The translations under genes and the position numbers were made by a program. 15,684 nt of DNA from contig JAUYJZ010000026.1 in assembly GCA_030698465.1 (NCBI GenBank), forward strand, positions 1 through 15,684, given 5' to 3'. The notes beneath the pieces were generated by a model, which saw only the letters and a list, made by a program, of their open reading frames with translations, ran no database searches and was not told the DNA's origin. Positions 1 through 6,189 of this stretch are shown piece by piece. The DNA is from a bacterium. GTDB taxonomy: Bacteria > Patescibacteriota > Minisyncoccia > Minisyncoccales > UBA10102. Positions within the stretch are counted from its first letter, which is position 1, and each line of letters begins with the position of its first letter.

Positions 1-1
1 G

Positions 2-145
2 GGACGACAAAAAGCATTACTCAATCATGCAAAAGAAAAGATTCTAAAGTTCATAGAACAGCTCAACATCCTAATTCCTATTCAAACAGCACGCGATATG
101 AAACTGGAACCCAGGGGGATTACCATGGTAATCACCAAGAAATAA
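2..145 (+). CDS. infC: Translation initiation factor IF-3, C-terminal end (partial)
   Basis: The 5' end lies outside the window. The last 47 codons read from base 2 to a TAA at 143-145. The peptide begins GRQKALLNHAKEKILKFI and ends EPRGITMVITKK. This matches the end of the IF-3 C-terminal domain, where a helix following a GR(E/Q) motif leads to a final beta strand of the form K-x-E-x-R-x-(M/I)-x-M-V-(L/I)-x-x-K. IF-3 binds the 30S subunit and controls start-codon selection. The two genes immediately downstream are rpmI and rplT, the classical partners of infC, which makes the assignment secure although only about a quarter of the protein is visible. Confidence 0.9.
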   Translation, partial: GRQKALLNHAKEKILKFIEQLNILIPIQTARDMKLEPRGITMVITKK

Positions 146-179
146 TTGGACCCCTTTCTTTAAAAGAAAGGTGCTCCAA
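146..179 (+). promoter_or_regulatory. Hairpin in the infC-rpmI spacer, with alternative pairing partners
   Basis: Directly after the infC stop, TTGGA (146-150) can pair with TCCAA (175-179), enclosing CCTTTCTT (153-160) paired with AAGAAAGG (164-171) around a TAA loop. CTCCAA occurs three times (174-179, 181-186, 191-196), so the TTGGA strand has competing partners. No long U-run follows, so this is not an obvious terminator. It may be part of a ribosomal-protein feedback site or a processing site; that role is inferred. Confidence 0.45.
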
Positions 180-207
180 CCTCCAAAGAACTCCAAGGTG
201 TTGTTCA

Positions 208-249
208 GAAATTCTCCTCCGGGACCTTATAACCCGCTCGTCGAATTTC
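208..249 (+). promoter_or_regulatory. Candidate ribosomal-protein leader hairpin upstream of rpmI
   Basis: GAAATTC (208-214) pairs perfectly with GAATTTC (243-249). Inside are an internal loop (TCCTC against CTCGTC), a second stem CGGG (220-223) with CCCG (233-236), and a 9-nt loop. The structure ends 15 nt before the rpmI ATG, and that start has no Shine-Dalgarno sequence. A two-stem hairpin with a purine-poor internal loop in this operon suggests an L20 or L35 autoregulatory site, because L20 represses rpmI-rplT in other bacteria. No direct match to a known leader was recognised. Confidence 0.45.
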
Positions 250-264
250 TTCACAACAATTAAT

Positions 265-465
265 ATGGCAAACAAAAAAGCGAAAACAAGAAACTCTATT
301 ACAAAGCGCTTCAAGTTCACGAAAAGTGGAAAGATTTTGAGACGTTCTGCGGGACAAGATCACTACCGGACCAAAAAAACTGGGAAGCAACGACGCCAGA
401 TGAGGAACTGGACCAAGCTCAGTGTTCCTGATGCAAAGAAAATTAAAAAACTGGTGACTTCCTAA
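265..465 (+). CDS. rpmI: Large ribosomal subunit protein bL35
   Basis: This 66-residue, very basic protein starts MANKKAKTRNSITKRFKFT and keeps the bL35 pattern: K-(T/S)-x-x-(A/S)-x-x-K-R-F near the N-terminus, then a G-K-(I/L)-x-R-x-x-A core, then a Lys/Arg-rich tail. The length is normal for the family (about 64-66 residues). bL35 is a late-assembling 50S protein that contacts 23S rRNA. It lies 119 bases after infC and is followed after one base by rplT, the conserved infC-rpmI-rplT order. No Shine-Dalgarno sequence precedes the ATG; the spacer instead folds into two hairpins, so initiation may be structure-controlled. Confidence 0.95.
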   Translation: MANKKAKTRNSITKRFKFTKSGKILRRSAGQDHYRTKKTGKQRRQMRNWTKLSVPDAKKIKKLVTS

Positions 466-466
466 C

Positions 467-817
467 ATGGCACGAGTAAAGCGAGGAACTACTGCAAAAA
501 AGCGGAGAAAGAAGGTTTTGAAACAAGCCAAGGGATTTCGCTGGGGACGAAGTAAAAAATATCGCCTGGCAAAAGATGCTCTGCGTCACGCCTGGGAACA
601 TTCATTTCGTGACCGAAAAACTAAAAAGAGGGCATATCGGAAACTTTGGGAAGTAAAGATTTCAGGAGGCGTACGTGAGGAGGGCCTAAGCTATAGTAAG
701 TTTCTCCCGCTGCTAAAAAAACAGGGTATTGCCTTGGACCGAAAGATACTGGCAGAACTCAGAGAAAAACACCCCACAACCTTCAAAAAATTGGTGGGGC
801 AGGTAAAGAAGAAATAA
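467..817 (+). CDS. rplT: Large ribosomal subunit protein bL20
   Basis: The 116-residue protein begins MARVKRGTTAKKRRKKVLK, which is diagnostic for bL20: a long basic N-terminal helix followed by a globular domain with the motif LW-x(5)-G-V-R-E-x-GLSYS near residues 60-78. The length fits the family (about 115-120). bL20 is needed early in 50S assembly and in several bacteria represses its own operon by binding mRNA. The start is only one base after the rpmI TAA, so translation is probably coupled. The tail after about residue 97 (KHPTTFKKLVGQVKKK) is slightly longer and more basic than in many homologues. The gene is followed by a strong terminator. Confidence 0.96.
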   Translation: MARVKRGTTAKKRRKKVLKQAKGFRWGRSKKYRLAKDALRHAWEHSFRDRKTKKRAYRKLWEVKISGGVREEGLSYSKFLPLLKKQGIALDRKILAELREKHPTTFKKLVGQVKKK

Positions 818-842
818 GAACCTTGACTTCTAAAGAAGTTAA

Positions 843-877
843 CAAAAGCAGGACTCAAGCGTCCTGCTTTTGTTTTT
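843..877 (+). terminator. Rho-independent terminator of the infC-rpmI-rplT operon
   Basis: CAAAAGCAGGAC (843-854) pairs with GTCCTGCTTTTG (861-872) around a six-base loop and is followed by a T-rich tail to 877. The 12-bp perfect stem makes this one of the clearest terminators in the window. The loop and 3' stem also encode the end of the convergent nudix gene, whose TGA stop lies at 855-857. The minus-strand reading is followed only by TTTTGTTAACTT, so it would act more weakly in that direction. Confidence 0.9.
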
Positions 878-1301
878 CCAAAAACCGCTGGGCTCTTGAA
901 AGAATCCTACGCGCATTGGCAAACTTGAGTTTTTTCATGGCCTGCTCAAAGGGCAGCCATATGAACCCCTCGTGCTCAAAGGAAATCTTTATCTCTTTTT
1001 TCTTGGTAAGAACCAAAAAGAACACTACAGTCTTAAAGACCGTTTTGTCTTTCACCCGAAAATAGTACTGGATGCGCTCTTTGAATCCAGGGAAAAAGGA
1101 AATCTCTCCGATTCCGGTCTCCTCTTCAATCTCCCTGGCGGCTGCCTGCTGTTCTGATTCTCCCTGTTCCAAGTGCCCCTTGGGGAAATCCCAATACTCC
1201 TTTTTGGTGCGCTCGCCAGTAGGATAGTGAAGCAAGAGGTAGTGGGGCTCCTTTTTCTCTCTTCTGAATATAACGGCTCCTGCTGATTGTTCTTTTGGCA
1301 T
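855..1301 (-). CDS. Nudix hydrolase, diadenosine tetraphosphate (Ap4A) hydrolase type
   Basis: The protein has 148 residues. A complete Nudix box spans residues 42-64: G42, then E48 after five residues, then REIEEETGI from R56 to I64, matching G-x5-E-x7-R-E-U-x-E-E-x-G-U. The start (SAGAVIFRR), the W-x-F-P-K-G-H-x-E segment and the later GFKERIQYYFRVKDKTV and EHEGFIWLPFEQA segments resemble NUDT2-type asymmetric Ap4A hydrolases, which cleave Ap4A to ATP and AMP; exact substrate specificity is inferred. The gene runs convergent to rplT and its stop codon sits in the loop of the rplT terminator. There is no Shine-Dalgarno sequence before the ATG. It is separated from polX by 90 bases of short degenerate repeats. 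Confidence 0.88.
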   Translation of the reverse strand: MPKEQSAGAVIFRREKKEPHYLLLHYPTGERTKKEYWDFPKGHLEQGESEQQAAAREIEEETGIGEISFFPGFKERIQYYFRVKDKTVFKTVVFFLVLTKKKEIKISFEHEGFIWLPFEQAMKKLKFANARRILSRAQRFLEKQKQDA

Positions 1302-1320
1302 AGTTCGCTATTGCTCACCA

Positions 1321-1400
1321 CTGATTGCCGCGGATAATAGCTGATGCCCGCCGATAATAATCAGCGGAAATCGGCCATAAATCAGCGTAGATCAGCGGGA
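1321..1400. repeat. Degenerate short tandem repeat (ATCAGCG/CGCTGAT type) between polX and the nudix gene
   Basis: On the minus strand the spacer reads as loosely periodic units of about 10-12 bases: CCGCTGATCTA, CGCTGATTTAT, GGCCGATTTC, CGCTGATTATTAT and then more divergent ones. ATCAGCG occurs at 1360-1366, 1381-1387 and 1391-1397. The last copy supplies the final codons and TGA stop (1392-1394) of polX. There is no coding potential and no clean hairpin. This looks like a simple degenerate intergenic repeat rather than a gene. Confidence 0.55.
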
Positions 1401-3122
1401 GGCCTTATTGCTTTTCTTTAACGATATTAAAAACTGTTTGACGTCTTTAGTATTGACAACATCCGATGCCTTAGCCCAGGCGCGTCTTGCTTGCGCAATA
1501 CCGAATTTCAAAAACTCAAAGTGGCTTTTATCGTGGGCATCAGAGTCAATGCTTATCTTTATTCCTGCCTTTATCACTTTTGCAATGTTCACATCACTCA
1601 AATCCATGCGGGAGGAAGCATTTGCCTCCAAGATCGTACCGGTTTTCTTTGCCGTTGCGATGATTGTATCCATATCCACCTTGTAGGACTCACGCCTTAG
1701 CAAGCGCCTCCCAGTAGGATGAAAGAGAATATCCACATTGGGGTTCTCCATTGCCCGCACAATCCTCTTGGTCATGTCTTTTTTTGACATGCCAAACAGA
1801 GAGTGCACTGAAGCCCCAACCACGTCCAGCTTTAAAAGTACCTCATCTGCGATGTCTAGCGTGCCGTCTTTTCTGATGTTTACCTCGGCCCCTTTGAGAA
1901 TGGTGATACCAGGAATTTTCTTTTGTATTTTGTCTATCTCTGTCATCTGGCGCTGCAGCTTCTTTTCGTCAGCCCCTCCTACCATGGCGAGATCTCTAGT
2001 ATGGTCGGTAATGGCAATGTATTGGAGTCCCCGTCTCTTAGCCTCTTTTGCCATTTCCTCAATAGAGTGCTTTCCATCGGTCCAGTTGGTCTGCACCTGC
2101 AAATCCCCTTTCAAAGAATCATAAGGGAGAAGCTTGGGGAGTTTCCTCGCAAGAGCTGCCTCTACCTCTCCACGGTCTTCTCTGAGCTCAGGCGCTGGGT
2201 ACTGCATGCCCAGGGCCTTGTATACTGCCTCCTCTGTTGCGCAGGCAATACGCCTTTTTCCCTTAAAAAGCCCATATTCTGACAACTTCAGTCCCTTTTT
2301 CGCAGCCAGGGTTCTCACCTTCACGTTGTGCTCTTTGGAACCGGTAAAGTACTGGGAAGCGGCCCCAAACACTTCATCTTCAAGAACCCTCACGTCTACA
2401 TCAAAGCCTTCTTTGCTTCGAACCGATGTTTTGGTTTTCCCTTCCCCCCATACCTTCTCATGAGGAACCATACGCAGAAAAAAATCCATAACTTCTTTTG
2501 GCTTTTTTGTAGTCACCAAAATATCTATGTCCCCAATGGTTTCCTTCATTCTTCGCAGAGAACCGGAAAGAACACTTTGCTGTACCAATCCTGAGGCGTT
2601 CAACTCCTCCACATACCTTTGCGCAATGGGGTAGATGTCGTGAAGCAGCCATCTTCCCTCAAAGCGCTTCAGGAAGCTGATACCCCGCAGGATATTCTGC
2701 TCTTTTTTTGCTCCAAATCCGGGAAGCTTTGCCACTTTTCCTGCTTTTGCTGCGATTTCCAGGTCGTTAAGATTCTTTATCTTGAGTTTCAACCACAGCT
2801 CTTTCACCGCTTTCGGCCCAATGCCTTCCACCAGGGTAAGCTCTTTTGAGTTAACTGGCATCTTTTTCTTGTATGCCTTTAGCTCTTTTATTCCCCCCGT
2901 CTTGAGATACTCTTCCATCTTTTCTGCAATACCCCTGCCCACCCCAGGGATTTCTTTGAGCCCCTTGAGCCCTTGTTTCAGGTAGATTGCCTCAATATTC
3001 TCGCTGAGTGTTTCCATTGCTGAGGCTGCCCGCTCATACGCCCGGGGTTTAAACGAAACATCATCCATCTCAAGATAGAAGGCGAATTCAGAAAAGATAC
3101 GGCTAAGTTCTTGATTTGTCAT
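1392..3122 (-). CDS. polX: DNA polymerase X with C-terminal PHP domain
   Basis: The 576-residue protein has the standard bacterial PolX layout. Helix-hairpin-helix segments lie near residues 57-75 (EIPGVGRGIAEKM) and 97-146 (VEGIGPKAV, LPGFGAKK). The nucleotidyltransferase palm has GSLRRMKETIGDIDILV at 187-203, with D198, D200 and a third Asp at 243. A PHP domain occupies about 338-570 (ITDHT at 371-375, GAEVNI at 411-416, SVH at 438-440, DSDAH at 526-530). PolX enzymes fill gaps in base excision repair, and PHP domains supply metal-dependent 3'-5' exonuclease or phosphatase activity. The first PHP motif reads DLQVQ instead of the usual D-L-H-x-H, with Gln at 342 and 344, so nuclease activity may be altered. 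The start overlaps the stop of the upstream flippase gene by one base (TAATG). Confidence 0.95.
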   Translation of the reverse strand: MTNQELSRIFSEFAFYLEMDDVSFKPRAYERAASAMETLSENIEAIYLKQGLKGLKEIPGVGRGIAEKMEEYLKTGGIKELKAYKKKMPVNSKELTLVEGIGPKAVKELWLKLKIKNLNDLEIAAKAGKVAKLPGFGAKKEQNILRGISFLKRFEGRWLLHDIYPIAQRYVEELNASGLVQQSVLSGSLRRMKETIGDIDILVTTKKPKEVMDFFLRMVPHEKVWGEGKTKTSVRSKEGFDVDVRVLEDEVFGAASQYFTGSKEHNVKVRTLAAKKGLKLSEYGLFKGKRRIACATEEAVYKALGMQYPAPELREDRGEVEAALARKLPKLLPYDSLKGDLQVQTNWTDGKHSIEEMAKEAKRRGLQYIAITDHTRDLAMVGGADEKKLQRQMTEIDKIQKKIPGITILKGAEVNIRKDGTLDIADEVLLKLDVVGASVHSLFGMSKKDMTKRIVRAMENPNVDILFHPTGRRLLRRESYKVDMDTIIATAKKTGTILEANASSRMDLSDVNIAKVIKAGIKISIDSDAHDKSHFEFLKFGIAQARRAWAKASDVVNTKDVKQFLISLKKSNKASR

Positions 3123-4126
3123 TATGAAAATAGTTTTTGAAACAAGCGTTCAACCTTGCTGAACATAAGGCGCTGGAATAAAGATGCCCCCAGACGGAAA
3201 AACAGAATAAGCCCACCGAAAGCAAACACAAATTCCGCTGCCCTCACCAAAAAAGCAAAGGCGGCTCCTGTGTGCCCTTCAAGCCCCAGAGACTGGAATG
3301 CCAAGACCTGTAGCGCTTCATGCGAACCCAGCTGCCCGGGAATGGGTACGAGTAAAGAAAGGAAGATGAAGCCGGTAATGGCAACTGCGGGGAAAAATCC
3401 GATAAACTTTCCCAGAAACCCAACCAATACGAGCGTGCGCAACAAGGCGAAAGAAACCTTTGCAAAAGATAGGAAGATTCCTTCCCAAAACGCACGATTC
3501 CTTAAATTAAAGAAGCGTAGGAGCTCTTGTTCCATTTCAAGAAACCCATTGGTTCCCTTGAGGCGTGGGAAAAATATCCTCACGATGCTCTCTTTTCGAT
3601 GGGATTTGAAGTAAAAAAAGGCAAGAGCTAACGCCAACATCCCAATACCAGACAAGATCCACCAAAAGAGGGTAGGGATAAGAACGCTCTTTGAAATAAG
3701 AAGAAATGCAATTCCAGCTCCCAACAAAAGAAGGTACATAGTGACCTCTAAAATCCGCTCAACAACCACAGATACAATAGCACGAGGCAGAGGGACTTGA
3801 TGGAACTCCTGGAGGGTATAGGAACGAAATAGTTCATTCCCAAAGAATGCCATGGGAAAGAAAAAAGAGAGGGAAAACCCTCCAAGATATTGCTTGAGCA
3901 AAGAAGAGAACGGGACGTAATATCCCTGATGGCGCAGAATTTCTCTCCAGCGCAGAGCTCCCGCGCCAAGCATCAAAAGGGTGAATATCAAAAGCAATAA
4001 ACCCTTTCCTCCCCAAAACTCTCCAGCGGCCTCCCAAACCTCGCTCCATCCCACAGCTCGCACCACGAACGAGAATAAGATAACTCCCAAAACAAGAAAT
4101 GCAACAAATGCCAAGAGCTTTCGCAT
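3122..4126 (-). CDS. Flippase-like integral membrane protein (UPF0104 / LPG synthase transmembrane family)
   Basis: The protein has 334 residues and about eight hydrophobic helices, with a short basic loop near residues 175-200 (FKSHRKES, PRLKGTNG). Family landmarks are the FFPMAFFGNELFRSY segment near residue 90, an ERILE helix start near 123, and VPIPGQLGSHEALQ near 265, which corresponds to the conserved P-x-P-G-x-x-G-x-x-E. These proteins (COG0392) include the membrane half of lysyl-phosphatidylglycerol synthases and are thought to flip lipids or lipid-linked sugars. No aminoacyl-transferase domain is attached here, so the substrate is unknown. It is the first gene of a two-gene unit with polX and has a near-consensus -10 box eight bases before the ATG. 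Confidence 0.82.
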   Translation of the reverse strand: MRKLLAFVAFLVLGVILFSFVVRAVGWSEVWEAAGEFWGGKGLLLLIFTLLMLGAGALRWREILRHQGYYVPFSSLLKQYLGGFSLSFFFPMAFFGNELFRSYTLQEFHQVPLPRAIVSVVVERILEVTMYLLLLGAGIAFLLISKSVLIPTLFWWILSGIGMLALALAFFYFKSHRKESIVRIFFPRLKGTNGFLEMEQELLRFFNLRNRAFWEGIFLSFAKVSFALLRTLVLVGFLGKFIGFFPAVAITGFIFLSLLVPIPGQLGSHEALQVLAFQSLGLEGHTGAAFAFLVRAAEFVFAFGGLILFFRLGASLFQRLMFSKVERLFQKLFS

Positions 4127-4134
4127 AATCTGAT

Positions 4135-4163
4135 ATTATACCTCCCACCTCTCTTTTTTTCTA
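4135..4163 (-). promoter_or_regulatory. Promoter of the flippase-polX unit, predicted to give a leaderless mRNA
   Basis: On the minus strand a perfect TATAAT (4140-4135) is preceded at 17 bases by TAGAAA (4163-4158). Only eight bases (ATCAGATT) separate the -10 box from the flippase ATG at 4126, so transcription should begin at or within two bases of the start codon. No Shine-Dalgarno site fits in that space. Confidence 0.65.
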
Positions 4164-4164
4164 C

Positions 4165-4219
4165 CCACAAGAGAAAAGCCGCCTTCGTGTATCTTTCGAT
4201 AACAACAGAAAGCGGCTTT
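4165..4219 (-). terminator. Rho-independent terminator after the downstream SLOG gene
   Basis: On the minus strand AAAGCCGC (4219-4212) pairs with GCGGCTTT (4182-4175). The stem continues, after one mismatch, with TTC/GAA, has a loop of about 21 bases, and is followed by TTTTCTCTT. The TAA stop of the SLOG gene (4220-4218) overlaps the base of the stem. The terminator isolates the three-gene SLOG-HD-SLOG group from the flippase promoter. Confidence 0.7.
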
Positions 4220-4796
4220 ACATAGGCACTGCCTCGCAGGTTCTCTGGCACTCCACAAGAACTTCACGGAGCCCTTCAACCGCTTGAACGTAGCGGAGCA
4301 CGGGAGCGAGAACACTCTTGTATTCTGGAGGAACCTCCCCGCCCCGCAAGAGCTCACGAACTGCAACAAGGGTTTTTAGGTTCCCTCCCCCAAGCTCAAT
4401 ATTCCAGCGGATATAGGACAACTCGGACATCGTACCAGCACTAAGTCCTACACACACACAAAGTTCTGGTGTGGAGACCACCTCCAGATTTGCGGCAATC
4501 CAGCTGGACGGACGCCTAAGTTCATCTGCTATCTGAGCAAACGGCTTTGCGTGCTCAATGGACCAAAGTTGGCCTCGACGAGGCAAGAGCATGACAAGCT
4601 TTTTGCCGCCGTGCTCCTTGTAGCTCTGGGCTACTGCATACAGCATTCCACCGTCAGCATTCACCCAAAGCTCTTCTCCCAACCCTGCAAGTATCTGCCC
4701 CACCAAAGCTCCTCGTTCAGCCAAGACTTCCTGCGAACGACCAAGAAACTGAGCTAGCTGGCGCATGTCGGTAGGTCCGATAACACCGATTCTCAT
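4218..4796 (-). CDS. SLOG/LOG-like Rossmann protein, downstream paralogue
   Basis: The ATG at 4796 is preferred over the upstream GTG at 4805, because AAGGAGG lies at ideal spacing before it. This gives 192 residues. The protein starts MRIGVIGPTDM, a Rossmann beta strand and loop. It has NADGGMLYAVAQSY (46-59) and GLSAGTMSELSYIRW (117-131), positions equivalent to the GGG-x-G-x-M and PGG-x-GT-x-x-E motifs of LOG and molybdenum-cofactor-carrier-like SLOG proteins, which bind or cleave nucleotides. It is clearly paralogous to the protein at 5541-6107 (shared IGPT, GGM, GGKKLVML, HAKP, SELxY). It follows the HD gene after 78 bases of unusually structured sequence. The substrate is unknown: nucleoside monophosphate hydrolysis or nucleotide binding are the plausible options. 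Confidence 0.75.
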   Translation of the reverse strand: MRIGVIGPTDMRQLAQFLGRSQEVLAERGALVGQILAGLGEELWVNADGGMLYAVAQSYKEHGGKKLVMLLPRRGQLWSIEHAKPFAQIADELRRPSSWIAANLEVVSTPELCVCVGLSAGTMSELSYIRWNIELGGGNLKTLVAVRELLRGGEVPPEYKSVLAPVLRYVQAVEGLREVLVECQRTCEAVPM

Positions 4797-4813
4797 TGCT
4801 CTCACCTCCTTTC

Positions 4814-4868
4814 TGGCTCAAAGCCAAGATTTGCCGTCTTGCATCCACCCTTGGGTGGTACTTCGTAC
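4814..4868 (-). promoter_or_regulatory. Run of four consecutive hairpins between the HD gene and the downstream SLOG gene
   Basis: On the minus strand, between the HD stop (4877-4875) and the Shine-Dalgarno AGGAGG, four small hairpins follow one another: GTAC-GAA-GTAC (4868-4858), CCACCC/GGGTGG (4858-4845), CAAGA/TCTTG (4841-4825, seven-base loop), and TGGCT/AGCCA (4826-4814, three-base loop). The last two share two bases, so they compete. CACC in the second hairpin could also pair with GGTG in the Shine-Dalgarno region. It could be a regulatory leader, an RNA processing site or a decayed palindromic repeat; no known riboswitch class was recognised. Confidence 0.45.
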
Positions 4869-4874
4869 AAAGAA

Positions 4875-5534
4875 CTACCCCTTTCGCCTCTTTCTTTGCT
4901 TCTTTCCCTGTAGCATACTTATCTCTTTCCTTGAAATGGCCTCAAGGAACGCATGAAGGTCTTTGTCTGCAATCACTTCATCTGCATGTTCCCACCAAGG
5001 TTGTGTTGGAAACTTACTGTCTTTTTCAAATTGTTCAAACGCCTCCAAAAGGTTCTCTATGCGATCAACCTGCAACATAAATTGTGCCTCTGGGCTCTCC
5101 ATTTTTTGATAGTCGTCCCACGCTGCCAAGATCTCGCGCTTCACACCAGGGGAAAGCTTTGCGGTGAGTTTTCGGATTGCTGCCTTCTCTTTTTGGAATT
5201 TTTCTGTGTACCGTTTCTTCTTTTCCTGAAGTGAAAGTCGTCTCCATCGCCATGCAAGTTGGTGCTTGATATCTTTCTTGGAGAAAAGTCCTTGGTATGG
5301 AGTGATGTCGCCCGTATATACCTTACAGAGGTCATGCACCAATGCAAGCTTCATTGCCTTGGCCAAGTTCAGCTTCTTGCCCTGCCCCAAAAGCCATATC
5401 ATTAAAGTCAGGCGAAACGTGTGGTCGCTGGCACTGTCTACATCTTCTGGTTTAACACCATAGTACAAAACGCCCTGACGCTTGATAGTACGGAGCTCGC
5501 GAATGGTCCTCAGAAATTGGAGCAAAGATTCCAT
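4875..5534 (-). CDS. HD-domain nucleotidase, YfbR/HDDC2-like
   Basis: The 219-residue protein has the ordered HD motifs of the 5'-deoxynucleotidase group: H38 in SASDHTFRLTL, H67-D68 in ALVHDLCKVYTGDITPY, and D157 in QVDRIENLLEAF, with the typical ESPEAQF segment at 146-152. These four residues bind the catalytic divalent metal. YfbR and HDDC2 remove the 5' phosphate from (deoxy)nucleoside monophosphates. A basic insert of about 40 residues (90-130, rich in Lys) and a KKQRKRRKG tail are extra features that could bind RNA or DNA. The gene starts six bases after the upstream SLOG gene and has no Shine-Dalgarno site, so the two are probably translated together. Substrate preference cannot be read from the sequence. 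Confidence 0.83.
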   Translation of the reverse strand: MESLLQFLRTIRELRTIKRQGVLYYGVKPEDVDSASDHTFRLTLMIWLLGQGKKLNLAKAMKLALVHDLCKVYTGDITPYQGLFSKKDIKHQLAWRWRRLSLQEKKKRYTEKFQKEKAAIRKLTAKLSPGVKREILAAWDDYQKMESPEAQFMLQVDRIENLLEAFEQFEKDSKFPTQPWWEHADEVIADKDLHAFLEAISRKEISMLQGKKQRKRRKG

Positions 5535-5540
5535 ATACTG

Positions 5541-6107
5541 TTAAATCTTAGAGAATCGTTTGAGAGCAGTCTTAAGTTCCTCCATATTCTTACAGTATAA
5601 GAGAATGTCCTTCACTTCAACCTCAATCTCCGGAGGGATTCTCCTGCCTCGAACCAAATCCTGCATCACAACCAGATGTTTCAAGTGGCCTCGGTTGAAC
5701 TGGCGGTTCCATTTTACATATGCTAACTCACTCAGGGTCCCCGAGCTCAGTCCAACACAAATGCACACATCCGGGGCGGAAACAACTTGGTAGTTTGTCC
5801 AAAACCAGTTGGGCAGCTTCTGTAACTTATCTGCATGCTTGAGATGGGGCTTTGCATGCTTGTTTGGCCATGGTTCCCCTTTTGTGGGATAGAGCATAAC
5901 AAGCTTTTTTCCGCCTGCCTTTTTATACGCATGTGCCACAGCACTCACCATGCCACCATCACTGTTGACCCAAACCTCGCATCCCTTCGAGGCGAGCACT
6001 AAGCCAATCTCCTCTGCCTTTTTCAAAAAAAAATCCTCTGACTTGCCGGTCAGCTTGCTAAGCTTTTTCATATTGGTAGGGCCAATGATGCCTACTTTAA
6101 GTGTCAT
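5541..6107 (-). CDS. SLOG/LOG-like Rossmann protein, upstream paralogue
   Basis: The protein has 188 residues. It begins MTLKVGIIGPTNM, followed by EVWVNSDGGMVSAVAHAYKKAGG (44-66) and GLSSGTLSELAYVKW (119-133). These are the two nucleotide-binding loops of the SLOG/LOG fold: the GG(M) glycine loop, and SGT-x-x-E in place of PGG-x-GT-x-x-E. Loss of the second glycine pair separates it from classical cytokinin-activating LOG enzymes, so catalysis may differ. It is similar over its whole length to the gene at 4218-4796. It leads the SLOG-HD-SLOG group. The ATG follows a hairpin plus T-run by only ten bases and has no Shine-Dalgarno sequence. A role in nucleotide salvage or nucleotide sensing is inferred from fold and neighbour. 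Confidence 0.77.
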   Translation of the reverse strand: MTLKVGIIGPTNMKKLSKLTGKSEDFFLKKAEEIGLVLASKGCEVWVNSDGGMVSAVAHAYKKAGGKKLVMLYPTKGEPWPNKHAKPHLKHADKLQKLPNWFWTNYQVVSAPDVCICVGLSSGTLSELAYVKWNRQFNRGHLKHLVVMQDLVRGRRIPPEIEVEVKDILLYCKNMEELKTALKRFSKI

Positions 6108-6117
6108 ATGATGGGAG

Positions 6118-6143
6118 AAAAAACCAAGGGGGATAGCCCTTGG
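6118..6143 (-). terminator. Rho-independent terminator after greA, immediately before the SLOG start
   Basis: On the minus strand CCAAGGG (6143-6137) pairs with CCCTTGG (6130-6124) around a six-base loop and runs into six T residues (6123-6118). It is 46 bases after the greA stop and ten bases before the ATG of the SLOG gene. A TATAAT-like sequence (6154-6149), without a good -35, lies just upstream of the hairpin. If that were the SLOG promoter, the hairpin would form the 5' end of its mRNA and could attenuate it. Confidence 0.75.
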
Positions 6144-6189
6144 ATATTATTATAAAACGCGCAGAGGAACAGGATATCCTGACACTCCT

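Noticed and set aside
4797..4805. GTG start at 4805 for the downstream SLOG gene
   Set aside because: The Shine-Dalgarno AGGAGG is ideally spaced for the ATG at 4796 and too close to the GTG, and the extra residues are not part of the Rossmann strand.
4814..4868. Guanidine or other known riboswitch in the SLOG leader (CAAGACGGC similarity)
   Set aside because: Only a short string resembles the motif; the required pseudoknot arrangement is not present.
4218..6107. Calling the SLOG-HD-SLOG group an anti-phage system
   Set aside because: SLOG and HD proteins occur in defence systems, but there is no effector such as a nuclease or membrane pore in the group, nor other defence genes nearby; salvage is equally likely.
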